Below are positions 1 through 55,775 of a DNA stretch of 56,383 bases, one piece after another. The stretch's first letter is position 1. Each line of letters begins with the position of its first letter. This stretch comes from Paulinella micropora (lineage: Eukaryota; Cercozoa; Imbricatea; Euglyphida). Location: contig BJOX01000257.1 in assembly GCA_009731375.1 (NCBI GenBank), positions 473,319-529,701 of the forward strand, read 5' to 3'. Below the pieces are notes generated by a model that was not told the DNA's origin, ran no database searches, and saw nothing but the letters and a program-made list of their open reading frames with translations. The translations under genes and the position numbers were made by a program.

Positions 1-147
<147 letters not shown>

Positions 148-155
148 GAAAACAT

Positions 156-860
156 ATGCACTTGCACATGCACGCACACACACGCACGCACATGCACACT
201 TGTAACGCGCAAAGCAGCAGAAAGGCAAAGAAGAGAGGAAAGATACCTTTACTTTCTTCCATCTGTCTCCAAGGTCGACCGGTTCCGTGCATCCGGAAAA
301 GGCATCCGTGTCGAAATAATTGGCAGAAACGATTTTCGCCATCAAACAAGTCCCCTTCTTTTCGTGGCCTTCTCCTTTCCAAAAGGAAAACCCGTCTGAA
401 CAGAAAAGAGAAACACACTCGAGGATGATTCGACGTGTCGTATGGCGAGGTGCTCGCTGCGCGTCGCTTCCCAGGAAAAGAGTACGGCGGAGCCTTCAGG
501 CGCAGGAAGCTTTTGCTCGGGAACAAAGCTCAATGAATAAGTCGATTCCAGCTTGCTCAGATAGTCAGTGTGATGCAACTGACAAGAATTTGACTCTGCA
601 CAACTTCTTCCGGTCTCTTCTGATTTCCCTGATGACTCTACTTAAAATGTTTCACCACAACCCCGCATCGTCCGTAATTTCCGGTTCATTTTACGTTTCT
701 GCAACTTGCAGTAGAATACTATTTCGTTTTGTCCTGTTGCTCGTATCGCATAGCTTTTACTCATCAGTACTGCTTAGTGCATTGTCATGACAACTTTTGA
801 TAAAAAAGCCTTTTTTTTAGGGATAAAAGGAGAGTGTGGGAAGCATATCATATCATATCA
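156..860. other. Unique-sequence block upstream of the decarboxylase gene
   Basis: Apart from a short CA-rich start, this stretch is not repetitive. It lies 420-1120 bases before the start codon at 1279. It contains short open frames on both strands, none of which resembles a family I know. By position it is the best candidate for a 5' untranslated exon or promoter, but no TATA box or splice site could be assigned with confidence. Confidence 0.4.
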
Positions 861-865
861 TATGA

Positions 866-1185
866 ACTTTGTTGTTGTTGTTGTTGTTGTTATTGTTGTT
901 GTTGTTCTTGTTCTTGTTCTTGTTCTTGTTCTTGTTCTTGTTGTTGTTGTTGTTGTGCGTGCGTGTGTGTGTGTGTGTGTGTGTGTGCGTTCTCGTGCGT
1001 GTGTGTGTGTGTGTGTGTTATAGTTGTATATTTATTTTTGTAGTTGTAGTTGTAGTTGTAGTTGTAGTTATAGTTGCACTTGTTGCAGTTGTAGTTGAAG
1101 TTGTAGTTGTAGTTGTTGATGTTGAAGTTGCAGTTGCAGTTGTAACTACAGTTATTTTTACAGCTATAGCTGTAGCTATAGCCAT
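866..1185. repeat. Compound GTT / GTTCTT / GT / TTGTAG microsatellite
   Basis: A patchwork runs from GTT through GTTCTT, GT and TTGTAG-type units to GCTATA-rich sequence. The steps between blocks are single-base changes of the preceding unit, as expected from replication slippage plus point mutation. Any frame through it translates as poly-Val, poly-Cys or poly-Leu, which is an artefact. Confidence 0.95.
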
Positions 1186-1278
1186 AGTTTGTCATAGTTA
1201 CATATCGCCTTATATCACGTCACACCACATCATATAATATCGCCTACATATCATCACGTATGGAATGCTTGTGTATCT

Positions 1279-35902
<34,624 letters not shown>

Positions 35903-36725
35903 AAGCCTGAGGAGCAAAGCCAAGGGAAAATGATCTGTCTGAAAGGAAAGCAATGCAAACGGAAGATGATCTGTCTGAAAGGGAAGCAAAGCAAAGGGAA
36001 GATGATCTGTCTGAAAGGAAAGCAAAGCAAAGGGAAGATGGTCTGTCTGAAAGGAAAGCAAAGCAAAGGGAAGATGATCTGTCTGAAAGGAAAGCAAAGC
36101 AAAGGGAAGATGGTCTGTCTGAAAGGAAAGCAAAGCAAAGGGAAGATGGTCTGTCTGAAAGGAAAGCAAAGCAAAGGGAAGATGGTCTGTCTGAAAGGAA
36201 AGCAAAGCAAAGGGAAGATGGTCTGTCTGAAAGGAAAGCAAAGCAAAGGGAAGATGGTCTGTCTGAAAGGAAAGCAAAGCAAAGGGAAGATGGTCTGTCT
36301 GAAAGGAAAGCAAAGCAAAGGGAAGATGGTCTGTCTGAAAGGAAAGCAAAGCAAAGGGAAGATGGTCTGTCTGAAAGGAAAGCAAAGCAAAGGGAAGATG
36401 GTCTGTCTGAAAGGAAAGCAAAGCAAAGGGAAGATGGTCTGTCTGAAAGGAAAGCAAAGCAAAGGGAAGATGGTCTGTCTGAAAGGAAAGCAAAGCAAAG
36501 GTAAGATGATCTGTCTGAAAGGAAAGCAAAGCAAAGGTAAGATGATCTGTCTGAAAGGAAAGCGAAGCAAAGGGAAGATGGTCTGTCTTAAAGGAAACCA
36601 AAGCATAAGGAAGATGGTCTGTCTGAAAGGAAACCAAAGCATAAGGAAGATGGTCTGTCTGAAAGGAAACCAAAGCATAAGGAAGATGGTCTGTCTGAAA
36701 GAAAAGCACAGCAAATTGAAGATAG
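35903..36725. repeat. 36-bp minisatellite in the 3' untranslated region
   Basis: About 22 copies of a 36-base unit (GGAAGATGGTCTGTCTGAAA then GGAAAGCAAAGCAAAG) start immediately after the stop codon. The first degenerate unit overlaps the stop region (GCTGTCTGAAAG). Because 36 is divisible by 3, several frames on both strands stay open, giving 12-residue repeat 'proteins' that I regard as artefacts. Confidence 0.93.
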
Positions 36726-38176
36726 TCAAGCAAAAAGGAAGAACAAGGAAAGCAGACAACCCTCTGCTTGGAATGCCTAGATCGCGGAATGCAGATTAAG
36801 TTTTGTCGTGGTGTCATGGTATCTTATGCGGGCCCGGCCCGCAAGCCAAGTGCCACAGCAGCACACAGACACACTACTGTTGACACAGGGTAAATTTCTC
36901 CGGGGGCCGGGGTCCACAGTTTGCATTTGTGTGAACAGGGGCAGGAGGATGCAAAAAAAGTCACACGCGAGCAAGCTACGCAACAAAACAGGAAAAAGAC
37001 AAAAACATTTTGAATTGACAGCAAGAAAGCAGCAGAAACAGAACCGAAAGGAATTCAGAAAGGTTCATGGGACCAGGCAGGCATTGTTATGAGTCATCTG
37101 GTTAAAATTTTCCTAAGAACTTGATCTTGACTTCCCTGAACCCTCAGACTTTTGAGTCTGACACAGACTCTTCGTCATGTTTTACAAGTTCAATGAAAGT
37201 TGCCTTTTCTCATCACTCTGAATGGACTTATCCTGTTTTTGAGCTTCATATTCCCCGCAGCCAGCCGTATCTCATTATATATTCACTGTCGTTTTTTCTT
37301 CTATTCTGAGAATGATTTCGACATTTCCTTTAATAAATTATATTAATAGTTCAAGTGGACTGGACAGGGGTTTCAACACTGGACCTCATGCGTCCTTGCT
37401 CACCCCTTTGCAGTCAAAGGAACAATCACCAGTTGCAGAGCTTGGGAGTTGGAGTCAGGTTGGGTGAGGCTAGGTGCCTTGGAAAGGGAACTTGAGCGAA
37501 AACCGGGAAGCACAGCTGAAGGTTCAATTTAAGTTTAAGTAGGTTATTGCTACGTTTCTGCCAAACCATAAAAGGCTTAAAAAGTTGTGAAATTCAAGGT
37601 TAGCAGTGATACTATACTCCGAGCCTCCTGTTTCTGGTTTCAAACATAAATTTAACTATCGACGACAGGTATTTTTTCAAATGGTTATTATTCAATTATT
37701 AATAATATTAATATAATAAAACTCAGGATAGTGTTTGTGTAAAATTAAATTTCATAACTTCAACTCAATGCAAGTCAAGGCCCCCGGCGCCGACGCCAAC
37801 CCCGCGCNNNNNNNNNNNNNNNNNNNNNNNNNNNNNNNNNNNNNNNNNCCCCCCCCCCCCCCCCCCCCCCCCACTGCTTCAGTTCACACATGCCCTGCGG
37901 GCCAAACCATCTCTCTAACTATATCTATTACATCTCGGCTCTGCCGGCCCCTCCATCTTATTCAACTTTCAAATGCTTAATATTTTTTATTTAGTTAGTG
38001 ATACTGTATATATACTCATTCACACTCGGATTTCTTCATAACGTTATTCATATTTATCATGGTAAATACCCCTAAGTCTTGAACAGATGTGTAGGCCTTT
38101 GAAGCTGCAGCTAAAAAGTTACTGTATAGAATATGCAGTTACTGTACTGAGTATGGCTGCCGGGATTGTGTGTGTT

Positions 38177-38208
<32 letters not shown>

Positions 38209-38228
38209 GGGGGGGGAAAAAGAAAAAA
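36726..38228. other. Mostly unique intergenic DNA between the two genes
   Basis: Low-repeat sequence separates the ends of two convergent genes. A short basic open frame (36808-37092) is unrecognised. AATAAA occurs at about 37332 on the + strand. A gap (37808-37848) sits before poly-C. Poly-G and poly-A lead into the next gap at 38229. Confidence 0.6.
37808..37848. other. Assembly gap (41 N)
   Basis: A gap next to a poly-C run. Confidence 1.
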
Positions 38229-38358
38229 NNNNNNNNNNNNNNNNNNNNNNNNNNNNNNNNNNNNNNNNNNNNNNNNNNNNNNNNNNNNNNNNNNNNNNNN
38301 NNNNNNNNNNNNNNNNNNNNNNNNNNNNNNNNNNNNNNNNNNNNNNNNNNNNNNNNNN
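38229..38358. other. Assembly gap (130 N)
   Basis: A gap between poly-G/poly-A and a GA/GT tract. Confidence 1.
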
Positions 38359-38367
38359 GAGAGAGAG

Positions 38368-38439
<72 letters not shown>

Positions 38440-38483
38440 CAAAAAGACCCGTGCCAGTCTGTTCCACTGTGGGAACGAAAACA

Positions 38484-38607
38484 AAATGCACGAACATGTA
38501 CTCGCAGAATGCACGAACATGTACTTGCAGAGTCCAAAAAAGGAAAACAAAATGCACGAACATGTACTTGCAGAATGCACGAACATGTACTTGCAGAGTC
38601 CAACTAC
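38484..38607. repeat. Nested tandem repeat (23-bp unit inside a ~66-bp unit)
   Basis: AATGCACGAACATGTACTYG occurs four times, as two pairs. The pairs are separated by AGTCCAAAAAAGGAAAAC. It lies in the 3' flank of the second gene. Confidence 0.9.
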
Positions 38608-38891
38608 TCTCCGTCAAGACTCAGTAAAATACTAAATACCGCATATTAATAAGTTATAGATGTTTACTTAGCCACTGCAATGAGAAGACCCTGTTTCTCA
38701 AGTAAAAAATTAGCAACGACTGAAGGGTGTTTGTTCTTAGTCTATTCATGTGTCCTGCACCTGTGCCTTGCTTGCGCTCATTCGAAAGCCCTTGATCAGC
38801 GCTTTCAACTGCGCGGTTGCATATTTTTCGGAATCCTTGCGAATCTGTGAGAACAAACTGCTCCAAGTCCTTGTGCACATTTCGATTTCCC

Positions 38892-46347
<7,456 letters not shown>

Positions 46348-46394
46348 CTAACACAATGTCCGGGAAATTTAGAAATTTTTGCACATCGGCTCAC

Positions 46395-46429
46395 ATTTTA
46401 GTAGTAGTAATAGTAGTAGTAGTAGTAGC

Positions 46430-46506
<77 letters not shown>

Positions 46507-46700
46507 AAGTAGTCGAAGAAGACGACGACGACGACGACGAAGAAGAAGAAGAAGAAGAAGAAGAAGAAGAAGAAGAAGAAGAAGAAGAAGAAGAAGAAGA
46601 AGAGAAGAAGAAGAAGAAGAAGAAGAAGAAGAAGAAGAAGAAGAAGAAGAAGAAGAAGAAGAAGAAGAAGAAAAGAGAAGAAAGAAGAAAGAAGACACAC
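46395..46700. repeat. AGT and GAA trinucleotide arrays
   Basis: Long AGT then GAA tracts upstream of the 46.3-kb exon on the - strand. Confidence 0.95.
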
Positions 46701-46809
46701 ACTATTTTATGATAGGTAATGATACTGGGAAACCCCTGATGCAGCCAAGATGATGAACAGTGACACATAATAAGAATGATAAGAATGATAATTAATAATG
46801 ATAATAATA

Positions 46810-46854
46810 ACACATGTCGTTAGTACACTCGTCGCCGTCGTCGCAGAGCGGATC
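46810..46854 (-). repeat. Acceptor-edge copy of the 46.3-kb exon
   Basis: After ATCAG it reads DPLCDDGDECTNDMC and then breaks into (TTA)n. It matches the first 45 bases of the 46.3-kb exon with three residue changes. It could be a separate Cys-rich exon if a donor (ATGT|gttatt) is used. Confidence 0.75.
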
Positions 46855-46921
46855 CTGATATTGCCAATATTATGAATAGTGATCTTGACTAATAATAATT
46901 ATAATAATATTAATGATAATG

Positions 46922-46984
<63 letters not shown>

Positions 46985-47008
46985 GTAATAATAGTAATAA
47001 TAATAGTA

Positions 47009-47057
<49 letters not shown>

Positions 47058-47129
47058 TTATGATGGTGATATTGATGATGATGATGATGATGATGATGAT
47101 AATACTACTACTACTACTACTACTACTAC

Positions 47130-47198
<69 letters not shown>

Positions 47199-47220
47199 TA
47201 ATAATAATAATAATAATAAT

Positions 47221-47463
47221 AGTGCTTCTCTGTCAATGGCTGATGCATTTCTGCACATGCGCCTCCATCGTCTCACCCGTGAGGGGAGTACGAAGAATTG
47301 ACGATAAGCTCTAATGACACCCCCGCAAGGGCAGTTCCAACACTTCCAGACGGGCCGGTATGTTCAATGAAAATACTGGTCCAGAGATAGACCGGTATGT
47401 TCAATGAAAATACTGGTGGCACCGACGGGAATCGAACTGGCGACAGGGCCCAGATGGTAGAAC

Positions 47464-47464
<1 letters not shown>
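47221..47464 (-). mobile_element. tRNA-derived SINE, 5'-truncated
   Basis: It matches 49261-49530 but lacks the first ~30 bases, including the A box, and is joined there to AAT repeats. The 3' end carries the (ATT)n tail. Confidence 0.85.
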
Positions 47465-47519
<55 letters not shown>

Positions 47520-47575
47520 GTAGTAGTAGTAGTAATAGTAATAGTAATAGTAATAGTAATAATGACAATAATAAC

Positions 47576-47620
<45 letters not shown>

Positions 47621-47624
47621 ATAT

Positions 47625-48027
47625 CTGAGGCGTACTGATGCAGCTAATGGCATATCCTCAACGGACATAAGCCTCCAATACCCTTGTTCGAGGTCCTCCA
47701 CCCCCCCGTGTCAGTCTCTCGCCTGATGATCGGGGCCACCGATGGAGCTCCTGAGGGCAAGACTGCACTAAGCCGAGGTTATTCCGCAGTCCCAGCAACC
47801 TCTTGCAAGACGTCACCGAATGTGCAAGTGCATACACCAAGCGCGGTTGCTAGAGCTGCCTCGAAACCCCACCCATAACAATCTGGTGTCTGCTGGGTCC
47901 TGGGCTATCAACCAGCATATGCGGAGTTTAAGATCTTTTACGCGCGCAACGACCCTCCTCCCCAGCATCTACCACCAAAGGGTTATGAGTTGGCGTCACA
48001 GTTTAACGCCTTGAGGCCATTGGGCTG
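47625..48027 (-). mobile_element. (ATT)n-tailed retroelement family B, second full-length copy
   Basis: It is nearly base-identical to 42476-42878. As at 41.8-42.9 kb, a SINE copy lies just to its left with AAT repeats between, so the SINE-AAT-B trio may be a segmental duplication. Confidence 0.82.
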
Positions 48028-48056
48028 TAATAATAATAAGAATAATAATAATAGTA

Positions 48057-48129
<73 letters not shown>

Positions 48130-48137
<8 letters not shown>

Positions 48138-48760
48138 TATATTGATCTGTCATGGCTGAGCCCGAGGGCCATGCGCCTCCATCCCTCGACCCAACAGGGA
48201 CTACAGTGAGTATGTTGGGGAGGGAAGAGTGACTCTAACCATCCTGCATAGAAGGCCCCAAAAGGAAGTCCCTACTACCCGCACAGTGTCGGGTACCTTG
48301 CAGGAAATCAACTACAAATGATTGATCTTCCCCGCGTGAGAGCTCCACGAGACTGGGTAGGTCCCGCATGGAGGTACTCACAGGGGTAGCAGACATTTCA
48401 TGCGGTCTGCCAGCGCATGAGGACGTTTTGTGGTAAGTATCTGGGACGCCTCGAAACCCGTCACCACCCCTAGATCGCGGAATGTAAATACCCCTTTGAT
48501 CCCACGTGGTGTATGTCTTATAAAAACAACACAACGACATGGCCTCGGAACCAACACAACAACATAGCCTCGGAACCCACATCGACATAGCCTCGGAACC
48601 CACACAACAGAGCCTCGGAACCAACAACAACATAGCCTCGGAACCAACACAACAACATAGCCTCGGAACCAACACAACAACATAGCCTCGGAGCCAACAC
48701 AACGACATAGCCCAACCACCTCTTCCCGTGGGGTGCCACAGTATGGCACCCCTCCATAAT
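48130..48760 (-). mobile_element. Unclassified AAT-flanked element with an internal 21-bp repeat
   Basis: A ~600-base non-microsatellite block lies between AAT arrays. It contains eight copies of CATAGCCTCGGAACCAACA-like repeats (48537-48712) and the 15-mer CTAGATCGCGGAATG, also found at about 36777. Its end GGAGGCGCATGGCC resembles the SINE/B 3' ends, suggesting a third (ATT)n-tailed family on the - strand. Confidence 0.55.
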
Positions 48761-48782
48761 AATAATAATAATAATAATAATG

Positions 48783-48897
<115 letters not shown>

Positions 48898-48940
48898 TAA
48901 TAATAATAATAATAATATTAATAATAATAATAATAATAAC

Positions 48941-48973
<33 letters not shown>

Positions 48974-49063
48974 CATCATCATCATCGTAATAATAATCAT
49001 AATAATAATCATAATAATAATCATAATAATAATCATAATGATGATGATAATGATAGACATAAT

Positions 49064-49111
<48 letters not shown>

Positions 49112-49198
49112 AACAACAATAACAGAAGCGACAACAATAACAACAACAACAACAACAACATTAACAACAACAGCAACAGAAGCGACAACAATAACAAT

Positions 49199-49260
<62 letters not shown>

Positions 49261-49262
<2 letters not shown>

Positions 49263-49530
49263 GTGCTTCTCTGTCAATGGCTGATGCATTTCTGCACATG
49301 CGCCTCCATCGTCTCACCCGTGAGGGGAGTACGAAGAATTGACGATAAGCTCTAATGACACCCCCGCAAGGGCAGTTCCAACACTTCCAGACGGGCCGGT
49401 ATGTTCAATGAAAATACTGGTCCAGAAATAGACCGGTATGTTCAATGAAAATACTGGTGGCACCGACGGGAATCGAACTGGCGACAGGGCCCAGATGGTA
49501 GAACTTGACCACTGGGCTATCACGGTGTCC
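49261..49530 (-). mobile_element. tRNA-derived SINE, full-length
   Basis: The tRNA-like head occupies 49459-49530 (- strand). It has TAGCCCAGTGG (A box) and AGTTCGATTCC (B box) at tRNA spacing, with nearly complementary ends GGACACC and GGTGCC. The body has two copies of TGAACATACCGG and ends AGAAGCAC followed by (ATT)n. RNA polymerase III transcription is expected for such elements. Confidence 0.85.
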
Positions 49531-49539
<9 letters not shown>

Positions 49540-49568
<29 letters not shown>

Positions 49569-49641
49569 CAACAACAACAACAATAACAACAATAATAATA
49601 ACAACTAAACAACAGCAACAACAGCAAAACAAGAGAAGCAG

Positions 49642-49710
<69 letters not shown>

Positions 49711-49829
49711 ACAACAACAAAAAACAACAGAAGCGACAACAACAAGAACAACAACAACAACAACAGCAACAGAAGCGACAACAATAACAATAACAACAAC
49801 AACAACAACAACAACAGCAACAACAACAG

Positions 49830-49920
<91 letters not shown>

Positions 49921-50096
49921 AATAGTCATAATAATAATAACAACAACAACAACAACAACAACAACAATAACAACAATAATAATAAAAACTAAACAACAGC
50001 AACAACAACAAAACAATAGCAGCAGCAACAACAACAACAACAACAACAAGAATAACAACAACAACAACAACAACAGCAACAACAAACAACAACAAC

Positions 50097-50186
<90 letters not shown>

Positions 50187-50244
50187 TAATAATAATAATA
50201 ATACTGATAATAATAATAACCACAACAACAACAACAACAACAAT

Positions 50245-50278
<34 letters not shown>

Positions 50279-50294
50279 CAACAACAACAACAAC

Positions 50295-50361
<67 letters not shown>

Positions 50362-50404
50362 TAATGATAATGATAATAACCACCACCACAACAACAACAA
50401 CAAC

Positions 50405-50451
<47 letters not shown>

Positions 50452-50570
50452 TAATAATAATAATAATAAAATAAAAATAATAATAATAATAAAATAAAAA
50501 TAATAATAATAATAATAATAATAATAAGAATAACCACCACCACAACAATAGCAACAGCAGCAACAGCGGC
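49540..50570. repeat. AAT/AAC trinucleotide desert
   Basis: About 1 kb of alternating AAT, AAC and AAG-type tracts. No exon or exon edge was seen. Confidence 0.95.
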
Positions 50571-50612
50571 AATCACAAACACATAGTCCTTTACCGTTAC
50601 GCTTTCCGTTAC

Positions 50613-50657
50613 CAACAGGTAAGCATCGTCCGCAGACGTCCTGCCTGGCTGGTCGGC
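50613..50657 (-). CDS. Probable upstream exon of the surface protein gene
   Basis: The acceptor is CCTAACAG and the donor TTG|gtaacg on the - strand. It reads ADQPGRTSADDAYLL (45 nt, phase 0 both ends), phase-compatible with the 46.3-kb exon. It is the only one of five tandem copies with a donor. Assignment to the same gene rests on strand, phase and distance only. Confidence 0.6.
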
Positions 50658-50940
50658 CTGTTAGGTAGGAAAGGTAAGTAACATGTAAGCATCGTCCGCA
50701 GACGTCCTGCCTGGCTGGTCGGCCTGTTAGGTAGGAAGGTAAGTAACATGTAAGCATCGTCCGCAGACGTCCTGCCTGGCTGGTCGGCCTGTTAGGTAGG
50801 AAGGTAAGTAACATGTAAGCATCGTCCGCAGACGTCCTGCCTGGCTGGTCGGCCTGTTAGGTAGGTAGGTAAGTAACATGTAAGCATCGTCCGCAGACGT
50901 CCTGCCTGGCTGGTCGGCCTGTTAGGTAGGTAGGTAAGTA
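50618..50940 (-). repeat. 65-bp satellite of the 50.6-kb exon start (5 units)
   Basis: Units start at about 50618, 50683, 50748, 50813 and 50878. Each holds AG plus the first 39 bases of the exon and a TTACCTACCTTC-like spacer on the - strand. Confidence 0.95.
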
Positions 50941-50954
50941 ACAACAATAACAAT

Positions 50955-50986
<32 letters not shown>

Positions 50987-50987
50987 A

Positions 50988-51028
<41 letters not shown>

Positions 51029-51029
<1 letters not shown>

Positions 51030-51281
51030 ATATGAGGCGTACTGATGCAGCTAATGGCATATCCTCAACGGACATAAGCCTCCAATACCCTTGTTCGAGG
51101 TCCTCCACCCCCCCGTGTCAGTCTCTCGCCTGATGATCGGGGCCACCGATGGAGCTCCTGAGGGCAAGACTGCACTAAGCCGAGGTTATTCCGCAGTCCC
51201 AGCAACCTCTTGCAAGACGTCACCGAATGTGCAAGTGCATACACCAAGCGCGGTTGCTAGAGCTGCCTCGAAACCCCACCC

Positions 51282-51283
<2 letters not shown>
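51029..51283 (-). mobile_element. (ATT)n-tailed retroelement family B, 5'-truncated copy
   Basis: It matches 42476-42878 but stops after GGGTGGGGTTTCGAGG (- strand start), lacking ~145 bases. AAT repeats lie on both sides. Confidence 0.82.
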
Positions 51284-51331
<48 letters not shown>

Positions 51332-51397
51332 TAATAATGATAATAATGATAATAATAATAATCACAACAACAACAACAACAACAACAACAACATAGG

Positions 51398-51485
51398 TAT
51401 GTTTGGTTTATCAGCTCTGCATATCCGAAGACATAGGCATCCATTCCACCCCGCCACCAGTTGGTGGCTGGGCAGCGGGCTGGGG
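51398..51485 (-). other. Unique fragment, possible exon, shared with 44.47 kb
   Basis: On the - strand, after ACCCCAG, one frame reads [20 protein letters not shown] then RADKPN and another reads [15 protein letters not shown]. The latter part is present in opposite orientation at 44473-44513. I cannot decide which strand or frame, if any, is coding. Confidence 0.4.
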
Positions 51486-51554
51486 TAGGTAGATAGCTAG
51501 ATAGACGAAGACAAAAGAGACAGACACAGACATGGACACAGACAGACAGATAGA

Positions 51555-53215
<1,661 letters not shown>

Positions 53216-53223
53216 TAGGTAGG

Positions 53224-53286
<63 letters not shown>

Positions 53287-53316
53287 GTAGATAGAGATTG
53301 ATAGATAGATAGATAT

Positions 53317-53372
<56 letters not shown>
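53216..53372. repeat. (GATA)n tract, 3' tail of the LINE/SINE tail copy
   Basis: A GATA array that on the - strand directly follows the conserved tail GCGACATCTCATC. Confidence 0.9.
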
Positions 53373-53374
<2 letters not shown>

Positions 53375-53599
53375 GAGATGTCGCAAAGGAATGTAGTCCT
53401 TGCAAAGGAACGCAGTTTCACATCAAACAATAATTTGTGTACTGTGCATGTGTCCGGGATGGGAATCACGGGTAGACTGTGTTCTGGAAAAAGAAGAGGA
53501 GGAAGGACGTTGAAGAAAAAGGCTATCTAGGAATGGAGAGTGGGAGGATAAGGAAGAAGAGAAAGAAAAGGAAGCCGTTAGTCCAAGTGTTTTGAGCAC
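53373..53599 (-). mobile_element. LINE 3' tail, copy 1
   Basis: A 227-base block is repeated nearly exactly at 54573-54800, with a shorter relative at about 55597-55775. On the - strand it ends TTTGCGACATCTCATC followed by (TATC)n. Confidence 0.75.
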
Positions 53600-53627
53600 C
53601 GTAAGCTTGCGCAAGCTNNNNNNNNNN

Positions 53628-54420
53628 TAGGAGTCACAGTTTTCTTTGGATAGGGAGGAAGTGGTTTGGGTTGAGGGGGGATGAAACAGATTTTTGGCAA
53701 ACTTATGAGGGTCAGTTCGGAAGCGTGTATTTGCTTGTCGTTGAGCGGAGCTTAAAGTTGCTTCCTTGAGACGACGGCGGAGGCGGTTACCGGTCTTCAA
53801 TAATACTCGCCAAGTTTTTTGCAGGCTTTTTGCAACAGCAGCTGGAATTGAACCTGCCCTTTTGAGATCTCGCAGATGTCTCTTTTGGATCAGTTTTTGT
53901 TGTCGGTTCTGCGTGAGTTCTGTTTGGAGCCGGATTACGTGGCGGTTTTTTCGCTCATGAGTTTGTTCTTGTGTTTTTGTTACCCGTTGTGATATGAAGT
54001 CGTAGAGATATCTTTCAAATTTCGCTACTGCTTCGTCACATGACAGGCATTTGATGAGAGAGGAGGGGAGGATGAGAGGGAGTGCGGATTGGAGTTCTTC
54101 TTCAATGCCTTTCCATTCGCTTGGTGTTGATGGCAATACCAGGCGTTTTCTTCTTTCGGTTGGTTCTTTCGGGGCACTTCTTGTCCGATGGACGAAATGG
54201 GAGTATGTCTCGGCGTCAACACAGTGGGTGGAATCCAGGTTGATAATGCCGGGTTGCGACTTGTAGTCCGGATGGACGTGCGCTTTTGGGCTCTTCTTTT
54301 CGAGGAGGCCCGAAAGGTCTTCGTAAGGGTGAACATGAGCAAAATCTTCTCCAGGGGGTTCAGGCGGTGCAGAGCACGCACTGGGAGGGTGACGGCGGCC
54401 ACTCCGGAGGGAATAGCGGT
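53628..54420 (-). mobile_element. LINE (non-LTR retrotransposon) fragment, region before the reverse transcriptase
   Basis: An open - strand frame of ~260 residues includes DLSGLLEKKSPKAHVHPDYK, then SAPKEP..RRKRLVLPSTPSEW, a basic segment (QQKLIQKRHLRDLKRAG) and TRFRTDPHKFAKNLFHPPST. The 'DPHKFAKNLF' motif is typical of the linker between endonuclease and reverse transcriptase in animal-type LINEs. The reverse transcriptase is absent: a 10-N gap (53618-53627) and then the tail follow. The copy is defective. Confidence 0.75.
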
Positions 54421-54572
54421 GCGTCGGTAGGTTTTCGCATGTAGTTTTTGTAACTTACGGCTTAACTTAGGGGAAGCAAGCCTCTTCGTTTAAGCCAGGG
54501 TTGTCAGCCCAAGAAGAAAAAGGAGAAAGGTTTGGTTGCCGCGCTTTATCGCCGCGACGGGGTCACATATGG

Positions 54573-54800
54573 ATGAGATGTCGCAAAGGAATGTAGTCCT
54601 TGCAAAGGAACGCAGTTTCACATCAAACAATAATTTGTGTACTGTGCATGTGTCCGGGATGGGAATCACGGGTAGACTGTGTTCTGGAAAAAGAAGAGGA
54701 GGAAGGACGTTGAAGAAAAAGGCTATCTAGGAATGGAGAGTGGGAGGATAAGGAAGAAGAGAAAGAAAAGGAAGCCGTTAGTCCAAGTGTTTTGAGCACC
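54573..54800 (-). mobile_element. LINE 3' tail, copy 2
   Basis: It duplicates 53373-53599 and is bordered by (GATA)n on its right. The two tails bracket the LINE fragment in direct orientation. Confidence 0.75.
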
Positions 54801-54864
<64 letters not shown>

Positions 54865-54911
54865 TGATTGATTGATAGATTGATAGATAGGTAGGTAGGT
54901 AGGTAGGTAGG

Positions 54912-54966
<55 letters not shown>

Positions 54967-55417
54967 ATAGATAATATACATTGATAGACAGGTAGGTTAG
55001 GTAGGTTAGGTAGGTTATGTAGCTTAGGTAGGTTAAGTAGGTTAGGTAGGTAGGTAGGTAGGTAGGTAGGTAGGTAGGTAGGTAGGTAGATTGATAGATG
55101 GTCTGCGTGGCTGGTCTGCCTGTAGGTATATAGGCAGTTGTAAAGGTAGGTAGGTAGGTAGGTAGGTAGGTAGGTAGGCAGGTAGGTATATAGGTAGGTG
55201 TAAAGGTAGGTAGGTAGGTAGGTAGGTAGGTAGAAAGGTAGGTAGGTAAGATAGGTAGGTAGGTAGGTAGGTAGAAAGGTAGAAGGAAGGCAGGTAGGTA
55301 GGCAGGTAGGTAGGTAGGCAGGTCGGTAAGAAGGTAGGTAAGATACGTAGGTAGGTAGGTAGGTAGGTAGGTAGGTAGGTAGAGGTAGGTAAGTAGGTAA
55401 GTAGGTATGTAGGTAGG

Positions 55418-55473
<56 letters not shown>

Positions 55474-55526
55474 CCTTTTTCGGAATAAGGCTGGGATACA
55501 TAGGTGTCGGGGGTGACTTCAACGCT

Positions 55527-55596
<70 letters not shown>
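54801..55596. repeat. GATA and TAGG/GGTA arrays
   Basis: Tetranucleotide arrays include another TCTGCGTGGCTGGTCTGCC fragment (about 55099) related to the 50.6-kb exon edge, and a short unique island (55475-55528) whose last bases, GACTTCAACGCT, recur near 55770. Confidence 0.92.
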
Positions 55597-55597
<1 letters not shown>

Positions 55598-55775
55598 GAG
55601 ATATCGCAAAAGGAATGTAGTCCTTGCAAAGGAACGCAGTTTCACATGAACAGCGATTTGTGTACTGTGCATGTGTCAGGGATGGGAATCACGGGTAGAC
55701 TGTGTTCTGGAAAAAAGAAGAGGAGGTAGGTCGTTGAAGAAAAAGGCAATCTAGGAATGGAGAGTGGGGGGGGAC
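55597..55775 (-). mobile_element. LINE 3' tail, copy 3 (diverged)
   Basis: It matches the two tail copies with small deletions. On the - strand it ends GCGATATCTCATC before (TATC)n. Confidence 0.7.

Noticed and set aside
320-790. Protein-coding gene upstream of the decarboxylase
   Set aside because: The overlapping frames on both strands resemble no family and have no supporting splice signals. Treated as 5' flank.
36808-37092. Small basic protein gene between the two genes
   Set aside because: It is a single short open frame with no homology, in AT-rich 3' flanking DNA.
49459-49530. Functional tRNA gene
   Set aside because: The stem ends are imperfect, and the sequence continues into a SINE body with an (ATT)n tail and truncated copies elsewhere. 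Better read as a SINE head.
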